64,000 bases of DNA from Tritrichomonas musculus. Taxonomy: Eukaryota > Parabasalia > Tritrichomonadida > Tritrichomonadidae. The stretch is from assembly GCA_039105265.1 (NCBI GenBank), contig JAPFFF010000030.1:1550001-1614000 (forward strand). The letters are read 5' to 3'. Made by a program: the position numbers and the translations under genes. Positions 40,095 to 50,955 of this stretch are shown here, piece after piece (the stretch's first letter is position 1; every line of letters starts with the position of its first letter). The notes below the pieces were generated by a model. It saw nothing but the letters and a program-made list of their open reading frames with translations, searched no databases and was not told where the DNA came from.

Positions 40095-42410
40095 TTATTT
40101 AAATATCAATTAAGAAACTTTCAAAGATATATAAAGGAATTGCAATTTGTTTTAATGATAAACATTTCCTGAGAGCATATTTTTCTTTTTTGATTATAGA
40201 AGAAGGAAATGTAACTCGTCTCAATAATGAAAAATAGCAGAAAGCTATTTCTTTTATTGAAATTACAGAAGAATGAATTGTAATATGCGTTAATAATGAG
40301 CACCTATTAAAAAGGCAATTTTGCAATTTCAGTTATAGAGGAAGAAATTGCGATCTGTTAATAATGATCATCCAGAAAAAGCGCTATTCCCTCTGAAATA
40401 TGTTCTTGGTATTGAAAAAGCTTCACAAGCAATTTTGAGAACATCTTTGTCAACTATTTTTTCAATCACTATATTTGAAATTAATATTTTCACTGATTCT
40501 TGGAAAATTAATCCAATCATTGCTTCTTCTTTTTCTTCTAGAATAATAAAAGATATTTCTTTTGCTTTAACTTTAAATCTTTCATTGGCTGTGATTATGA
40601 AGAATTTCTTAATAATTTCAATGGAAGTTCGTTGAATGTTTTGGTATTCACACTCTTTAATTCTTTTGTTTCTGATGATGTAACAATCGTCGTCAACTTT
40701 TTGCCTGTTTCAAATGAACTTCCTCGTTCATCAAAAAAAAAAATCAGCGAATTCATAGAATTCTTCTTCATCAATCGTGCTAATAATGAAATCTTTATTT
40801 GTTTTCAGTTATTCAACAATTTCTTTGATTGATGGTCGTTAATTTGAAGCTGATGCTAAGAAGAGATTCATAAAGTCCTTGTAACAGTATGGAATTGGGA
40901 AATTGAAATTTGTAAGTTCTTTTTTAATAATAAATCTTGATAAAAGAGAGAAATAGTTAAAATAAGAACGGTTCTTCAAGTATCAAAAGTTCATAAAAAC
41001 TGAAAGAAAGAGCATAAACGTCTCCAGCTTTCCATTATGTCCCATTAAGAAATATATCTGGTGCAGTATATAAGTGAGTGTCTTTAAATCATTCTTTTGT
41101 TTGTGTGTTTATGAAAATCCAATTTGGATAAGCCAAAAACAGTGATTTTCGGTAAATAATTATCATTTTCGAGCATTTTATCGGGATTTAAGTCATGATG
41201 AATGATATTATGTAGAAGCTATTTACCCTTACAAATTAACTGTCATTTTTTTTTGCGGAATAAACGTACGTAAAATTTTCATTTAAAATTTTAAAATTTT
41301 TTTTTTGAATAAACTCAATTCAAAAAAGAATTGTCATTTACAAAACATATATTTTTTAACAGATAATTAGTAATCTTTTAGATTTGATTAGAAAGAAATA
41401 TGCTTTATAAGAAAATCTTATTTTTTATGAAAAAGTGAATATAATCTAATTTTGAAAGAGTGATCGTAAATCATAAAATTCACCCATTTTTTTATACAAG
41501 TTCCTTTGCTCAATTTCTACTTAAATCTTGCTTCTGAAACATCGAGACCAAAATATTATTACAGTTCCTAAGTGTATAGATGATCTCAATTCGTTGCTAA
41601 TTCAAATTTGAAAAATTATTCGATGACGATATTTATTTTTTTCGATTCTTTTTAATTTTATGGTTTTTACTAAACATATTCTTGATAATCATTCTCTTAT
41701 TATGCTTTTTATTTGACTCTTTTTGCTTTTTTTAATATTATTCTATAAAGATTGAAAATCGCTATAATTTGATTAATTTATGCTTCCAACATGCGTTTTA
41801 GATAATGCCTGAGTATAATACTTAAGTATGAATCTTAATTTTATATAATAATCACACAAAAATTTCAATTTTAGCTTTTTTTTAAAAAAAAATATAGAAA
41901 AAGTCGATGAATAATGAGATTTAATTTAAAAAAATGGTATAAATAAATTTAATATTACTTATGCTTATATTATAACTATAAATATTGGGATTTAATTTGA
42001 ATTTTTAATTAATAAAAAAATTGTTAACGATTAAAAAAACCAAATTTGTTATAACTTGGGCATTAAATAACATAGGATGTAATGATTTAAATCCCCAAAG
42101 ATTTTATCCAAATATTTGTTAAATATAAAGAAAAACCTCATTTACATGGAAAATCAATAATAAACGGTCAAAATTCTGATAAAAAAAAAATTATTTCAAA
42201 AAAATTCAATGGGAATAAAAAGAATTGTCAGATTTTGAGAGAGAAAATAGTATTATTTGTGAGAAAATTTTCCAAAATTTTCATCTTGCGTTTACTCGTA
42301 CGTTTATTCCGCAAAAAAAAATGACAGTTAATTTGTAAGGGTATAAGAATTTGAAATATTAAAGATATTTTTATAATCTCTTGCTTCATTCTATTTTAAT
42401 AATCAGCATA
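40095..42410 (-). pseudogene. Decayed protein kinase with BspA-type LRR tail, split by a transposon
   Basis: On the minus strand, pieces of one host gene survive among many stops and frame changes. Beyond the element, 42342-42410 gives the segment before LLHN. 40840-41225 gives NIIHHDLNPDKML (catalytic loop), KITVFGLSK (DFG region, D lost), YTAPDIFLN (APE region), DVYALSFSFYELLILEEP, and RPSIKEIVE, all in kinase order. 40099-40326 gives LRR_5 repeats (LTHITIHSSVISIKEIAF and LRRVTFPSSIIK). The middle part, 40370-40830, is too decayed to assign. The parent was probably a TKL-type kinase fused to, or followed by, leucine-rich repeats. A 1.1-kb TA-flanked element lies just upstream of the catalytic loop. 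Confidence 0.65.
41226..42341. mobile_element. 1.1-kb TA-flanked non-autonomous element with 45-bp perfect TIRs
   Basis: The left end is CCCTTACAAATTAACTGTC, continuing through nine T and GCGGAATAAACGTACG; the right end is the exact reverse complement for 45 bp. TA lies outside both ends (41224-41225 and 42342-42343). Removing the element and one TA brings the kinase-like frame on both sides together (LLHN then IIHHDL). The interior is A+T rich without a transposase frame. TA duplication and a CCC end are shared with the 1727-3537 element, though the TIR sequences differ. Confidence 0.88.
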
Positions 42411-45400
42411 AATGAATAAATCTCTTTTCTGTTCCTAAAAATATAAATTTAATAAATATATCGTTAAATATATTAAATTAAAATTGTTTTAAATTAAAAA
42501 GTTTCATTCTCTAAATTGAATACAATTTGCAATATATAATTTCAATGGGCGCATACAAAAATTTCTATTAAAATAAAATGCTCCAAATCATTTAAAGAAA
42601 ATTAAATAGCAATAAACTGTAATTTTTTATATTTTAAGGGCGACGTTTTGATAATTTTTTTAGAAGAAGTTAAAAGTTCTGAAAAATAAATATATTCTCT
42701 CAAAACTAAATAATTAATTCAAATTTCTAAAACAAATAATAATAAAATACATTAAAATATTTTGAATAATACAGTTTTTATCAATATATTTAAATGTTTA
42801 ATAAATCATAAAAAATTGGATTAAAAAATTATTTAAAATAATTTATGAATTTCATAATATGAAATTAATAAATTGAATTCACAGAAAAAATAAATTTTTT
42901 TCCAAATTTTTTTTCTTTAATATTTATATTATATAATTTGTCATATATGATTTTTAAATATAATTATATTATGAATATTTTATTTTAAAATTTAAAAAGA
43001 AAAATATTTAATTTATATTAAAATATACCTATATTTACATTTTTATCATTGAGTATTCAAAAATTTTAATTTTGAAAGATAGTTTATAATAATAAATTGT
43101 ATTACATTGGAATATATGGAATAAATCGCAAATTTATTAGCATATATATATTTAATATTTATTTATACTTTATATATAACAATATATCCTTCATTTTCTT
43201 CAAAATTTACATCAAATTTTTGAATTTTATTTTTTTCAATTCGGGCATAAAATACATGCGTAGAGCATTTTTTAATTTTAGAAAACATTGCAAAAATTAA
43301 AATAATATATGTTTTTTGATCAATAAGTGTTTCTGTTAGATTATTAATTGATAAAATCAATAAATAAAAAGAGAAATTGTAATTAATATTTAAATTTCTT
43401 ATATAATCATATGACTGAATGTGCTTTTTATATATTTCTTGAAAATTTCATCAATAATATTAATCCCTCTTTTTTGGATTTGTATTAATAGTGAGAATTG
43501 GGCTAATACTTTAAAAACTCCATTCTATTTCATATTTATTAGGATTTGTTACGTTCATTATATTCTAAATAATGATTTTTGGCATATTTTTGAATTCATA
43601 TAAATGTTTAAGTAATATCATTTTAAAATAAATGCTTTATTCGCATAATAATATTCAAAGTTTATTGATAAACAAATATATATTAAATATCATAAAATAT
43701 TTCGCTATAATTATATATTCTTCCAGATGGGTTCCGGCTTGAAATAACGTATTTTTATCATTTTAAAATAAATTTATCTTATTATATTTTCATTTTTTTA
43801 AAAAACATATTTAAAGAATAAAATATTTATATATTTCTTTATATTTTAATCAACCATTTATGTAAAAAGAAAGATCAAATGCATTTTTCTATTCATCTAA
43901 ATTTTTAGCATTTTCAGATGATATTTATAATATAAAGTTATATATAAATTTAACAACTTATTTATTTATTAAATTTTCGAAATATTGTTTATTAACAGAG
44001 ATAAATGTATAATATATCAAAAAATGGGAGAAATTTGTTTTTGTTTTTTCTCGTTGAATCTTGGATAGATTTATATGTTTAAGCATTTTAAAAGTATTTA
44101 ATTATTTATTATAATTTAATTAATTTATATATTCTAAATTATATCGATTTAATTTTAAGATATAAAAATATTTTTTTTTTGGAAATAATATTCTCAAAAA
44201 GTTAATATTAAAGTTTATTGTATATACGAAAACCTCCAAAAAAAACAAGATTTCACTTTAAAAGCGCATAATAATAAAATATCAACACCAATAATTTGTA
44301 AATTTCATATTTAATGTAGAAAATTTAAGTAAAATGGACAAAATATAATAATTCATTTTGATATTTTGAAAAAAATACTCAAAATCCATTTATTTCCAGA
44401 CAATTAGAGCAACTATAATATTTTTAATTCGATTTAAATGAGTTTTTTGAAGTTTCAAATAGAATGATAAATAATATTTTTCTCTCAAAATTTTGAATGA
44501 TATTCCTTTCAATTTTATTTTTTAAGATTAAAATATGATTATCTTTAAATATAAATAAATATTTAATAATTATATCGGTAAAATTAAAGATAATCTTATA
44601 TAATTAAACATATCATAATATGATTAAATAAAAAACCTATTAAGTCCCAAAAAGTCCCAGCATATTGAGTCGGGACCCATCTATTCTTCCTTAAAATTAT
44701 TGAGAATAAACTCAGAAAAAATATTTCAATGAAATTCTATTGATTATTTTGATTATTTCTCTATTGAATTTTGAGAGAAGTAAAATTAAAATCATAAAAA
44801 CTATTTGGGGATCATTGGAAATGGTATGGTTCCCTAGTAAAATATTTTTTATAAATAAATAAAAATCAAACTACCACGTCGGAGCAAGGATATCTTAAAC
44901 ATGAAAAAAATCATTTTTTTTTTTGATTTTTATTTTTTTGTAATTTTGCCTTAAAACCCAAATAAACAATAAAATATATATTCATGCATTATGAATAAAT
45001 TATAAAATAAAATAAAAATCAATTATTATTGAAAATATAAATACTTTAAAACTCCACTTTTTGAGAGGAAAAACACATCCCTTAAAAGAATATTAAATGC
45101 ATTATTTTATCAAACGGTCATTAGAAAATCAACTTAGATTATAAGATAACTTTTGATAAATTCGAAAAAAAAATTTTCAATAAAAAACAAAGGTAACTCG
45201 ATTTGGCGGTTATTGAATTTTCTTACTTTGCATTACAAACATAATAATTAATTAGTATATTATATTTAAACCATTTTTCATTAGATAGGAATAAGATCTA
45301 TCGTAGGAAAATTTGTATATTTGTATTTTAAAAATTTAATTGAAAAATCGAGGTTTTTGAATTTAAACGTATAAGATGAATTCAAATCCTTATTTTAAAA

Positions 45401-46561
45401 TTTGAGAGAAAGTGATAAAATAAGGATTTTTCTCTTTCATTTTTAGATTTTCGTTTCTAAGGGGAAAATATGTTTAAATATAGAAAATATGTGATATATA
45501 AAATTAATAATATTTAAATAATATTTTTACTTTCTTAAAATATTAATGTTTTAATGATCATTTTTTATTCATTGATCATTGAATATTGAATGAGTATTGA
45601 AAATTGAATGTTATAGTTTTTATCTAATCAATATTGGATAAATTCATAAAATAATTTGTTTACTTAAAAAGTTTAAAAAAATTTCATCGTGTAATAATTT
45701 GATTATTGAAAAAATTTCATCGGGTAAATAATTACTCAAAAACTCTCAAATAATTTCAATAATCAATAACAAAAAATAAAATTTAATAAAATTTTTTTCT
45801 ACATATTTTTTTATTTTTCATTTTGACTAAACCCTACGATACTTTTTTAATTTGTTTATATCTTTAAAATCCTTTTTTGATGTGTAATATATTCATCCAT
45901 AGAGTTCATATGAAACGATCTTTTAAGAAAGAAATATGTTGAGAGAATATCAATAAACCAATTAGTTTGAAACCTAAAGGGTCGAAAATCTTATCAAAAC
46001 AAATTTATGCTTAATATCAAAAAGAAGGTTTATAAGTTTTTGGGAAAAAATAATCCGATACCATTCTAGAGTTCTTTTTTATTTTTTGGTAACGTACAAA
46101 AATAACCGTTTCGATTTACCTTTTAAAAAACCAAAAACAATAATAATTCAATTATAAATTGAATACAAATAATTATTCAAATTTTTTGCATTTATAGCTA
46201 CTAATTAAAGTTCTATAACATATATTATATAAATATAAACATAATAATATATAAATAATCCTAGGGGAAAACTAAAAATATTAAATTTTTAAATTATTGA
46301 GTACAAGATTTAAGATTTTCAATTTTTTTTTTATTCATTATAATGTTTTTTCTTAGAAATAATTTTCTATAATTAGTTTAAACGATTTTTAATTTAGTTA
46401 CTATAAAATTTTCTTATATATTAGCGAAATATTTTTCTTTAATATTTCTGTGTAATTTCAATTTTTCAGAAATTTATGAATTTTCATCTCAAAATTCAAA
46501 TAAATCGAAAAAAAACTAAATATTCTATTGTTCGCTTATTGAAATTCAAATCACTTTTATT
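42411..46561. other. Gene-poor A+T-rich DNA, 4.1 kb
   Basis: No supported gene. Frames at 43097 and 43421 are Ile/Phe/Tyr-rich chance frames. AAAAAATTTCATCGxGTAA is repeated near 45677 and 45713. A stretch with AGTCCC and GGGACCC near 44645-44680 can fold back weakly. Confidence 0.55.
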
Positions 46562-46567
46562 TCACTT
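46562..46567 (+). promoter_or_regulatory. Initiator element (TCACTT) of the fucO gene
   Basis: TCACTT exactly fits the trichomonad Inr consensus TCA-pyrimidine-(T/A)-(T/A). Its A lies 20 bases before the fucO ATG, within the very short 5' leader typical of these organisms. It also supports the downstream start chosen for the gene. Confidence 0.65.
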
Positions 46568-46583
46568 TTACATATTTCCTCAA

Positions 46584-47732
46584 ATGACAAGGCATATCCT
46601 TAACGAAACTTCATATCATGGCCCAGGAGCTATCAAAGCAATCAAAGATGAGGCACTCAGCCGAGGTTTTAAGAAAGCACTTGTTTGCTCTGATCCAGAT
46701 CTCATCAAATTCAACGTTACCAAGAAGGTTACAGATATTCTTGATGAAGCCGGCCTTGCCTATTCTATATTCTCAGAAATCAAGCCCAACCCAACTATTG
46801 AAAATGTCAACGCAGGTGTTGCTGCATTTAAAGCTGCAGGAGCTGATTATATCATCGCTATCGGTGGAGGTTCTTCAATGGATACTGCAAAAGCTATTGG
46901 TATTATTATTAATAACCCAGAATATGCTGATGTTGTCAGTCTTGAAGGTCCAGCCCATACTAAGAATAAAGCAGTACCAACCTTTGCAGTTCCAACAACA
47001 GCAGGAACTGCAGCTGAAGTTACAATCAACTACGTTATCACTGATGCTAAAAAGAACAGGAAGATGGTTTGTGTTGATCCACACGATATCCCAATTGTTG
47101 CCATTGTTGATCCAGATATGATGGAGAGTATGCCAAAAGGACTTACAGCTGCCACAGGAATGGACGCTCTTACACATGCCATTGAAGGATACATCACTCT
47201 TGCTGCATGGGAACTTTCCGATATGTTCCATCTTAAAGCAATTGAAATTATTTCAAGAAGCCTCCGTGATGCTGTTGCAAATACAAAGCAGGGAAGAAAA
47301 GATATGGCTCTTGCTCAATATATTGCTGGAATGGGATTCTCAAATGTTGGTTTAGGCCTTGTTCATGCCATGGCTCATCCACTTAGTGCATTCTATGATA
47401 CCCCACACGGTGTTGCTTGCGCTATTATCTTACCAACTGTATTAGAATATAATGCTCCATCTACTGGAGAAAGATACCGTGAAGTTGCTCGTGCTATGGG
47501 TGTAAAAGGTGTTGACGAAATGAGCCAAGAACAATATCGAAAAGCAGCAATTGATGCCGTCAAGCAATTATCACATGATGTCGGAATTCCAGCTGATCTC
47601 AAAAACATTGTTAAAGAAAAGGATATTCCATTCCTTTCACAATCTGCATACGATGATGCCTGCCGTCCAGGAAACCCAAGAAACACAAACGTTGAAGAAA
47701 TTACTCAATTATACAAGAAACTCTCTCAGTAA
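46584..47732 (+). CDS. fucO: Lactaldehyde reductase / iron-containing alcohol dehydrogenase (FucO type)
   Basis: 382 residues from the ATG of MTRHILNETSYHG, the usual family length. An upstream in-frame ATG would add 36 Lys/Phe-rich residues that the family lacks. It matches bacterial FucO end to end: nucleotide-binding GGGSSMDTAKAIG, VPTTAGTAAEVTINYV, VDPHDIP, and the metal ligands in GMDALTHAIEGY and in HAMAHPLSAFYDTPHG. The family reduces lactaldehyde to propane-1,2-diol or oxidises small alcohols with NAD and iron. In a fermenting protist it would act in the cytosol to dispose of reducing power. There is no targeting sequence. Close similarity to bacterial enzymes suggests lateral transfer. 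Its G+C content is above the flanks and an Inr lies 20 bases upstream. Confidence 0.93.
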   Translation: MTRHILNETSYHGPGAIKAIKDEALSRGFKKALVCSDPDLIKFNVTKKVTDILDEAGLAYSIFSEIKPNPTIENVNAGVAAFKAAGADYIIAIGGGSSMDTAKAIGIIINNPEYADVVSLEGPAHTKNKAVPTFAVPTTAGTAAEVTINYVITDAKKNRKMVCVDPHDIPIVAIVDPDMMESMPKGLTAATGMDALTHAIEGYITLAAWELSDMFHLKAIEIISRSLRDAVANTKQGRKDMALAQYIAGMGFSNVGLGLVHAMAHPLSAFYDTPHGVACAIILPTVLEYNAPSTGERYREVARAMGVKGVDEMSQEQYRKAAIDAVKQLSHDVGIPADLKNIVKEKDIPFLSQSAYDDACRPGNPRNTNVEEITQLYKKLSQ

Positions 47733-48249
47733 ATTTTCAAACCTTTCTCTTTTAAAGAGTATAGTGTCAAAAAGTAAAACAACTTAATATCTATAAATGT
47801 TTACTTTTTTTATCGAGAAAAAAATAATATTAATTTAAAAAAAAAAAATAGAAAGTGATACTATAAGACATATTTTTAATGAACAAATGTAAGCTTATTT
47901 TATAACTTCACACCGAAAAGGAGTTGAAATAGGGAGGATAGAAAATTCTTTTAATGTTATTGAGAATAGGCTTGTTATATCTCAATAATCGATATCAATT
48001 ATCAGTACATTTTTTGATATTGATAGCAAAATTATTAATTTGATAATCGATCTTGATATTAAATATCAAGGAAAATTTTGTTAGACTTTTGTAACATTAT
48101 CCAACATTCAAAATAGAATTGTTTTGAAAAAATTATATGTATTTTCAGAAAATAGAATATTGTTAATAATACAGCAAATTGTTCAAGAAAGTATCATAAA
48201 ATATGATCCACCTGATATTTCTTTATAATATTCTTTTAAAATTATTTTT
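47733..48249. other. Intergenic A+T-rich DNA with ATCGATATCAA words
   Basis: No gene is seen. 47980-48075 is dense in ATCGAT, GATATT and ATATCAA, resembling part of the 15.4-15.8 kb region in word use but not clearly homologous. Confidence 0.5.
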
Positions 48250-49450
48250 CTTTATTTAATTCTTTATATAATTCGTTATCATTCCAAACCTTTGGCTCAA
48301 ATAGATTGTTCTAATGTTAAATTGAGCATTACGTGATGTCAAAGGAAGATTAGCTTCAGGATTTGGATTCATCATAGAAAATTCTGATAAAGACAATGCA
48401 AAAATCATTCATTCCATTTTCACAGTTTGATTCTTCAAGTCAAATTCATACAAAAAGAGTGCTTACAATAGCCCAAGCATCATATCTTTGATCGAATTCA
48501 TTGCCTTTTTGATTGAATGCAGTACCACCTGTATTTGAGTGAAATTGGTTTAAACACTTAAAAAAATTCATCAAAATTTCTTACCGTAATTTCGTATCTT
48601 GAAATATTATGCCAAACAGTTTAATATCGATTATCAATATAAAATAAAGTTTTCAATGTAGTGAAGCCAAAGATGATTCAAACATAAAGAGTCACCTGAA
48701 CGGTGTGCAAGTTCTTTTAAAAAAGCAACTAAAGTATTAATAATCTCGAGAATTTGGTCTCTTGCAACAAAAGAAATAAATTCATGCTCTTCTCCTTTCT
48801 TTTCCAAAATTGATTCATGGATTGGGTTTAAATTGTAATAGTAGTCAATCTAAATAAATATGCATAAAGTTATCAATACAAAATAATATCGTGTTTTTAG
48901 TCCGAATGTTTTGGTAATCAATGCTTCACTCCATAAGCTATAAATCAAAAAGAAAAAAAGAGCTGGTTTTATACAAATGATCTTTTTATGGTGGCACATA
49001 TAACTGTTGATAATGAACTATTAGCCATATTCCAATTTAATATCTTATAGGGGTAATGTAGTTAGATATGCTTATCCAATTTAATTTATTAATTTAGAAG
49101 AAGCCGAATTGACTATTCATTTCATACCAGCTCATTAATTTGAAGAGAATCTTCAATTAGACTCAGGGATCTTCGGTAGCATGAAGATTTAAATCTAGCA
49201 AAAGGAATGATCCAAGTTTATCTCAACATAAGAATGAAATTAGGAAAATTCGCCTGTAATTATATCAAATTGCAACTAATGATTAATAGGATTGAAAAAA
49301 ATTGAATTTGTCAAAACCATATAAAGCACATTTGATCCAATTCAATTTGTTTTCTTGGATTTCACCAAACATTCCAGAATGTGATGCTGTTCTTTGTTGC
49401 ATAATGAGGAATTGATCAGTCAAAATAGGCCAATGGCGCTAAAACAATTA
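48250..49450 (-). pseudogene. Decayed host gene, unrecognised
   Basis: The minus strand has protein-like stretches broken by stops and frame changes. One of about 50 residues near 48706-48850 reads IDYYYNLNPIHESILEKKG and continues to LAHRSGD. Another near 49310-49430 reads TDQFLIMQQRTASHSGMFGE and continues through ENKLNWIKCALYGF. Their composition is unlike chance frames elsewhere in this window. I infer one old gene of at least 350 residues, helical in character. No domain was recognised. Confidence 0.4.
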
Positions 49451-49685
49451 AAGATTAGCCACTATTATAGTTCTCAAGGATGAAAACAAAGCAGAAATAG
49501 AGCAAAACTATATCAATATCAAAAAAATCATTAAATAAGAATTAATATCATTAATTAACATTTCTAATAGCTTTTAACTCTTTTATATCTTATATTTATT
49601 TATTCAAATTTACTCTTTTCACACATTTTGAGATTTTTTTGGTCACTTTTTTAGATTGATGATACCTTTTTAGTGATCATTGATG

Positions 49686-49960
49686 AGTAGTATATACGAG
49701 TCGGTTTCCGCTGGGGCTGGCACCCCACGCGTCAACACGAACTCGTCATAAAAGAAAAAGAAAAAAAAGAAAAGAAAAGAAAAAGAAAAAAAGAAAAGAA
49801 AAAGAAAAAAAGAAAAGAAAAGAAAAAAATATTCTTGTTCTCACTACTGCTCCCCATCAATGAAACGGCACAGGTACCCCACCCCACAACCGCCCATCTA
49901 TGAAACGGCACAGGTACCAGCCCCGAGAATCTCGTACCTACTACAACAAAAATTAAAATA
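49686..49960. repeat. Left terminal region of the Polinton
   Basis: Starts AGTAGTATATACGAGTC, similar to the end seen at 1231. Then come a G+C-rich stretch (CTGGGGCTGGCACCCC), a 90-base A/G-only tract of GAAAA units, and two 26-base repeats beginning CCCATC and ending CACAGGTACC (49853-49878 and 49893-49918). How much is repeated at the other end cannot be told. Confidence 0.65.
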
Positions 49961-49967
49961 AAAGAAG

Positions 49968-50318
49968 TTAGATTTTACTAAGTAGTTCTTCTATATGAGG
50001 TAGTTCAGCATTAGTTTGAACACCTACATCCCAAAGGTCTTCAGTTTGAACACCTATCTCTTTATATTCATAGGGAATAAAATGACACTCTGTCACTATA
50101 AACATTTCTTCTTCTTCTTCTTCTTGATGTTCCTTATAGTTTTTATACAAGCCCACTCGCTTTTTTTTCTTTGGGAACTTGGTAATGTTTCTTTCTTTGT
50201 CATCAAGAGGATAATGACGAGGTTCATTATTATCAATTCTATCAACAATGATTTTCCCCCACTTGTTCATACGAAAATAAAAATGAAATGAATCATTTAA
50301 AAAGTGAGTAAATGTCAT
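49968..50318 (-). CDS. Polinton protein of unknown function with two GVQT motifs
   Basis: 116 residues, counted from the ATG of MTFTHFLNDSF at 50318. A basic patch (KKKKR) and a run of six Glu precede a C-terminal part with two copies of a short motif, EIGVQTEDL and DVGVQTNAE, eleven residues apart. The same motif recurs in three other genes of this element. No enzyme domain is seen. Its ATG overlaps that of the HNH gene on the other strand, so the two must share one bidirectional upstream region or use signals inside each other. Confidence 0.6.
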   Translation of the reverse strand: MTFTHFLNDSFHFYFRMNKWGKIIVDRIDNNEPRHYPLDDKERNITKFPKKKKRVGLYKNYKEHQEEEEEEMFIVTECHFIPYEYKEIGVQTEDLWDVGVQTNAELPHIEELLSKI

Positions 50319-50647
50319 TTGTGCCACTCAAAGGCTTTACTAACGACTATGAGATACTGAATAGGTACCCCTTTACTATAAGACGTAAGAGTAATCATTT
50401 TATATGCAAAGATGCAAAACATATAAAGGGGTATATACGAGTATGTCTAAATGGCAACTACTACTTGAAACATGTACTTATAGCAAGACAGTTCATACCT
50501 AATGATGACCCACAACATAAAATAGAGGTAGACCATATCAATAGGAATAGGGCTGACTACCATCTAAGCAACTTAAGATGGGTAACCCCAACTGATAGTA
50601 ACTATAACAGGGATATGCCCAAAATTATAAATGCGAGGGCAGATTAG
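50312..50647 (+). CDS. HNH endonuclease (homing type)
   Basis: 111 residues. The first half is a NUMOD4-like segment (YEILNRYPFTIRRKSN, then GYIRVCLNGNYYLKHVLIARQF). The second half is an HNH nuclease core: KIEVDHINRNRADYHLSNLRWV, with the Asp-His pair, the central Asn residues and the SNLRWVTP end typical of phage and giant-virus homing enzymes. The expected reaction is DNA cleavage with a metal ion. It may be a passenger gene within the Polinton rather than part of its core; similar small HNH genes are common travellers in large DNA viruses. Confidence 0.88.
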   Translation: MSFVPLKGFTNDYEILNRYPFTIRRKSNHFICKDAKHIKGYIRVCLNGNYYLKHVLIARQFIPNDDPQHKIEVDHINRNRADYHLSNLRWVTPTDSNYNRDMPKIINARAD

Positions 50648-50888
50648 ATATTTGGTACTCTAAGAACTCAAAGGCAAAATGTTCTATTTGGTCGATAAAT
50701 TCCAAATCACCATCTTTCATCATTACACCAAGAAATTCAGGTTCGAAATACTCAGCAGCTAACTCTTTTATCTTATTAATTAAAATATTACATACTCCCT
50801 CATTAGTCTCACATCTATAATCATAGAGGTAAGATACTATTTTATAGAGGATATATATACGCTCTTTTATGGTCATGAAATAAGCCAT
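50625..50888 (-). CDS. Small Polinton protein, unknown function
   Basis: 87 residues from an ATG at 50888, mostly helical, with an acidic C-terminal half (EPEFLGVMMKDGDLEFIDQ). Its 3' end overlaps the end of the HNH gene by 23 bp, tail to tail. No domain, signal peptide or membrane segment. The open frame and tight packing support a real gene. Confidence 0.5.
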   Translation of the reverse strand: MAYFMTIKERIYILYKIVSYLYDYRCETNEGVCNILINKIKELAAEYFEPEFLGVMMKDGDLEFIDQIEHFAFEFLEYQISNLPSHL

Positions 50889-50955
50889 TTATACAGAAAT
50901 AAAAAAAAATGAAATAAACAACATCTTCTTCTTCTTTCTTTTATTTGATTTTTAA

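Noticed and set aside
42411-46561. Frames of 60-67 codons near 43097-43603
   Set aside because: Tyr/Ile/Phe-rich products of A+T-rich DNA without any recognisable feature.
46476-46583. Upstream in-frame ATG of the fucO gene
   Set aside because: The extra 36 residues are Lys/Phe-rich and absent from the family, and the Inr at 46562 lies downstream of that ATG.
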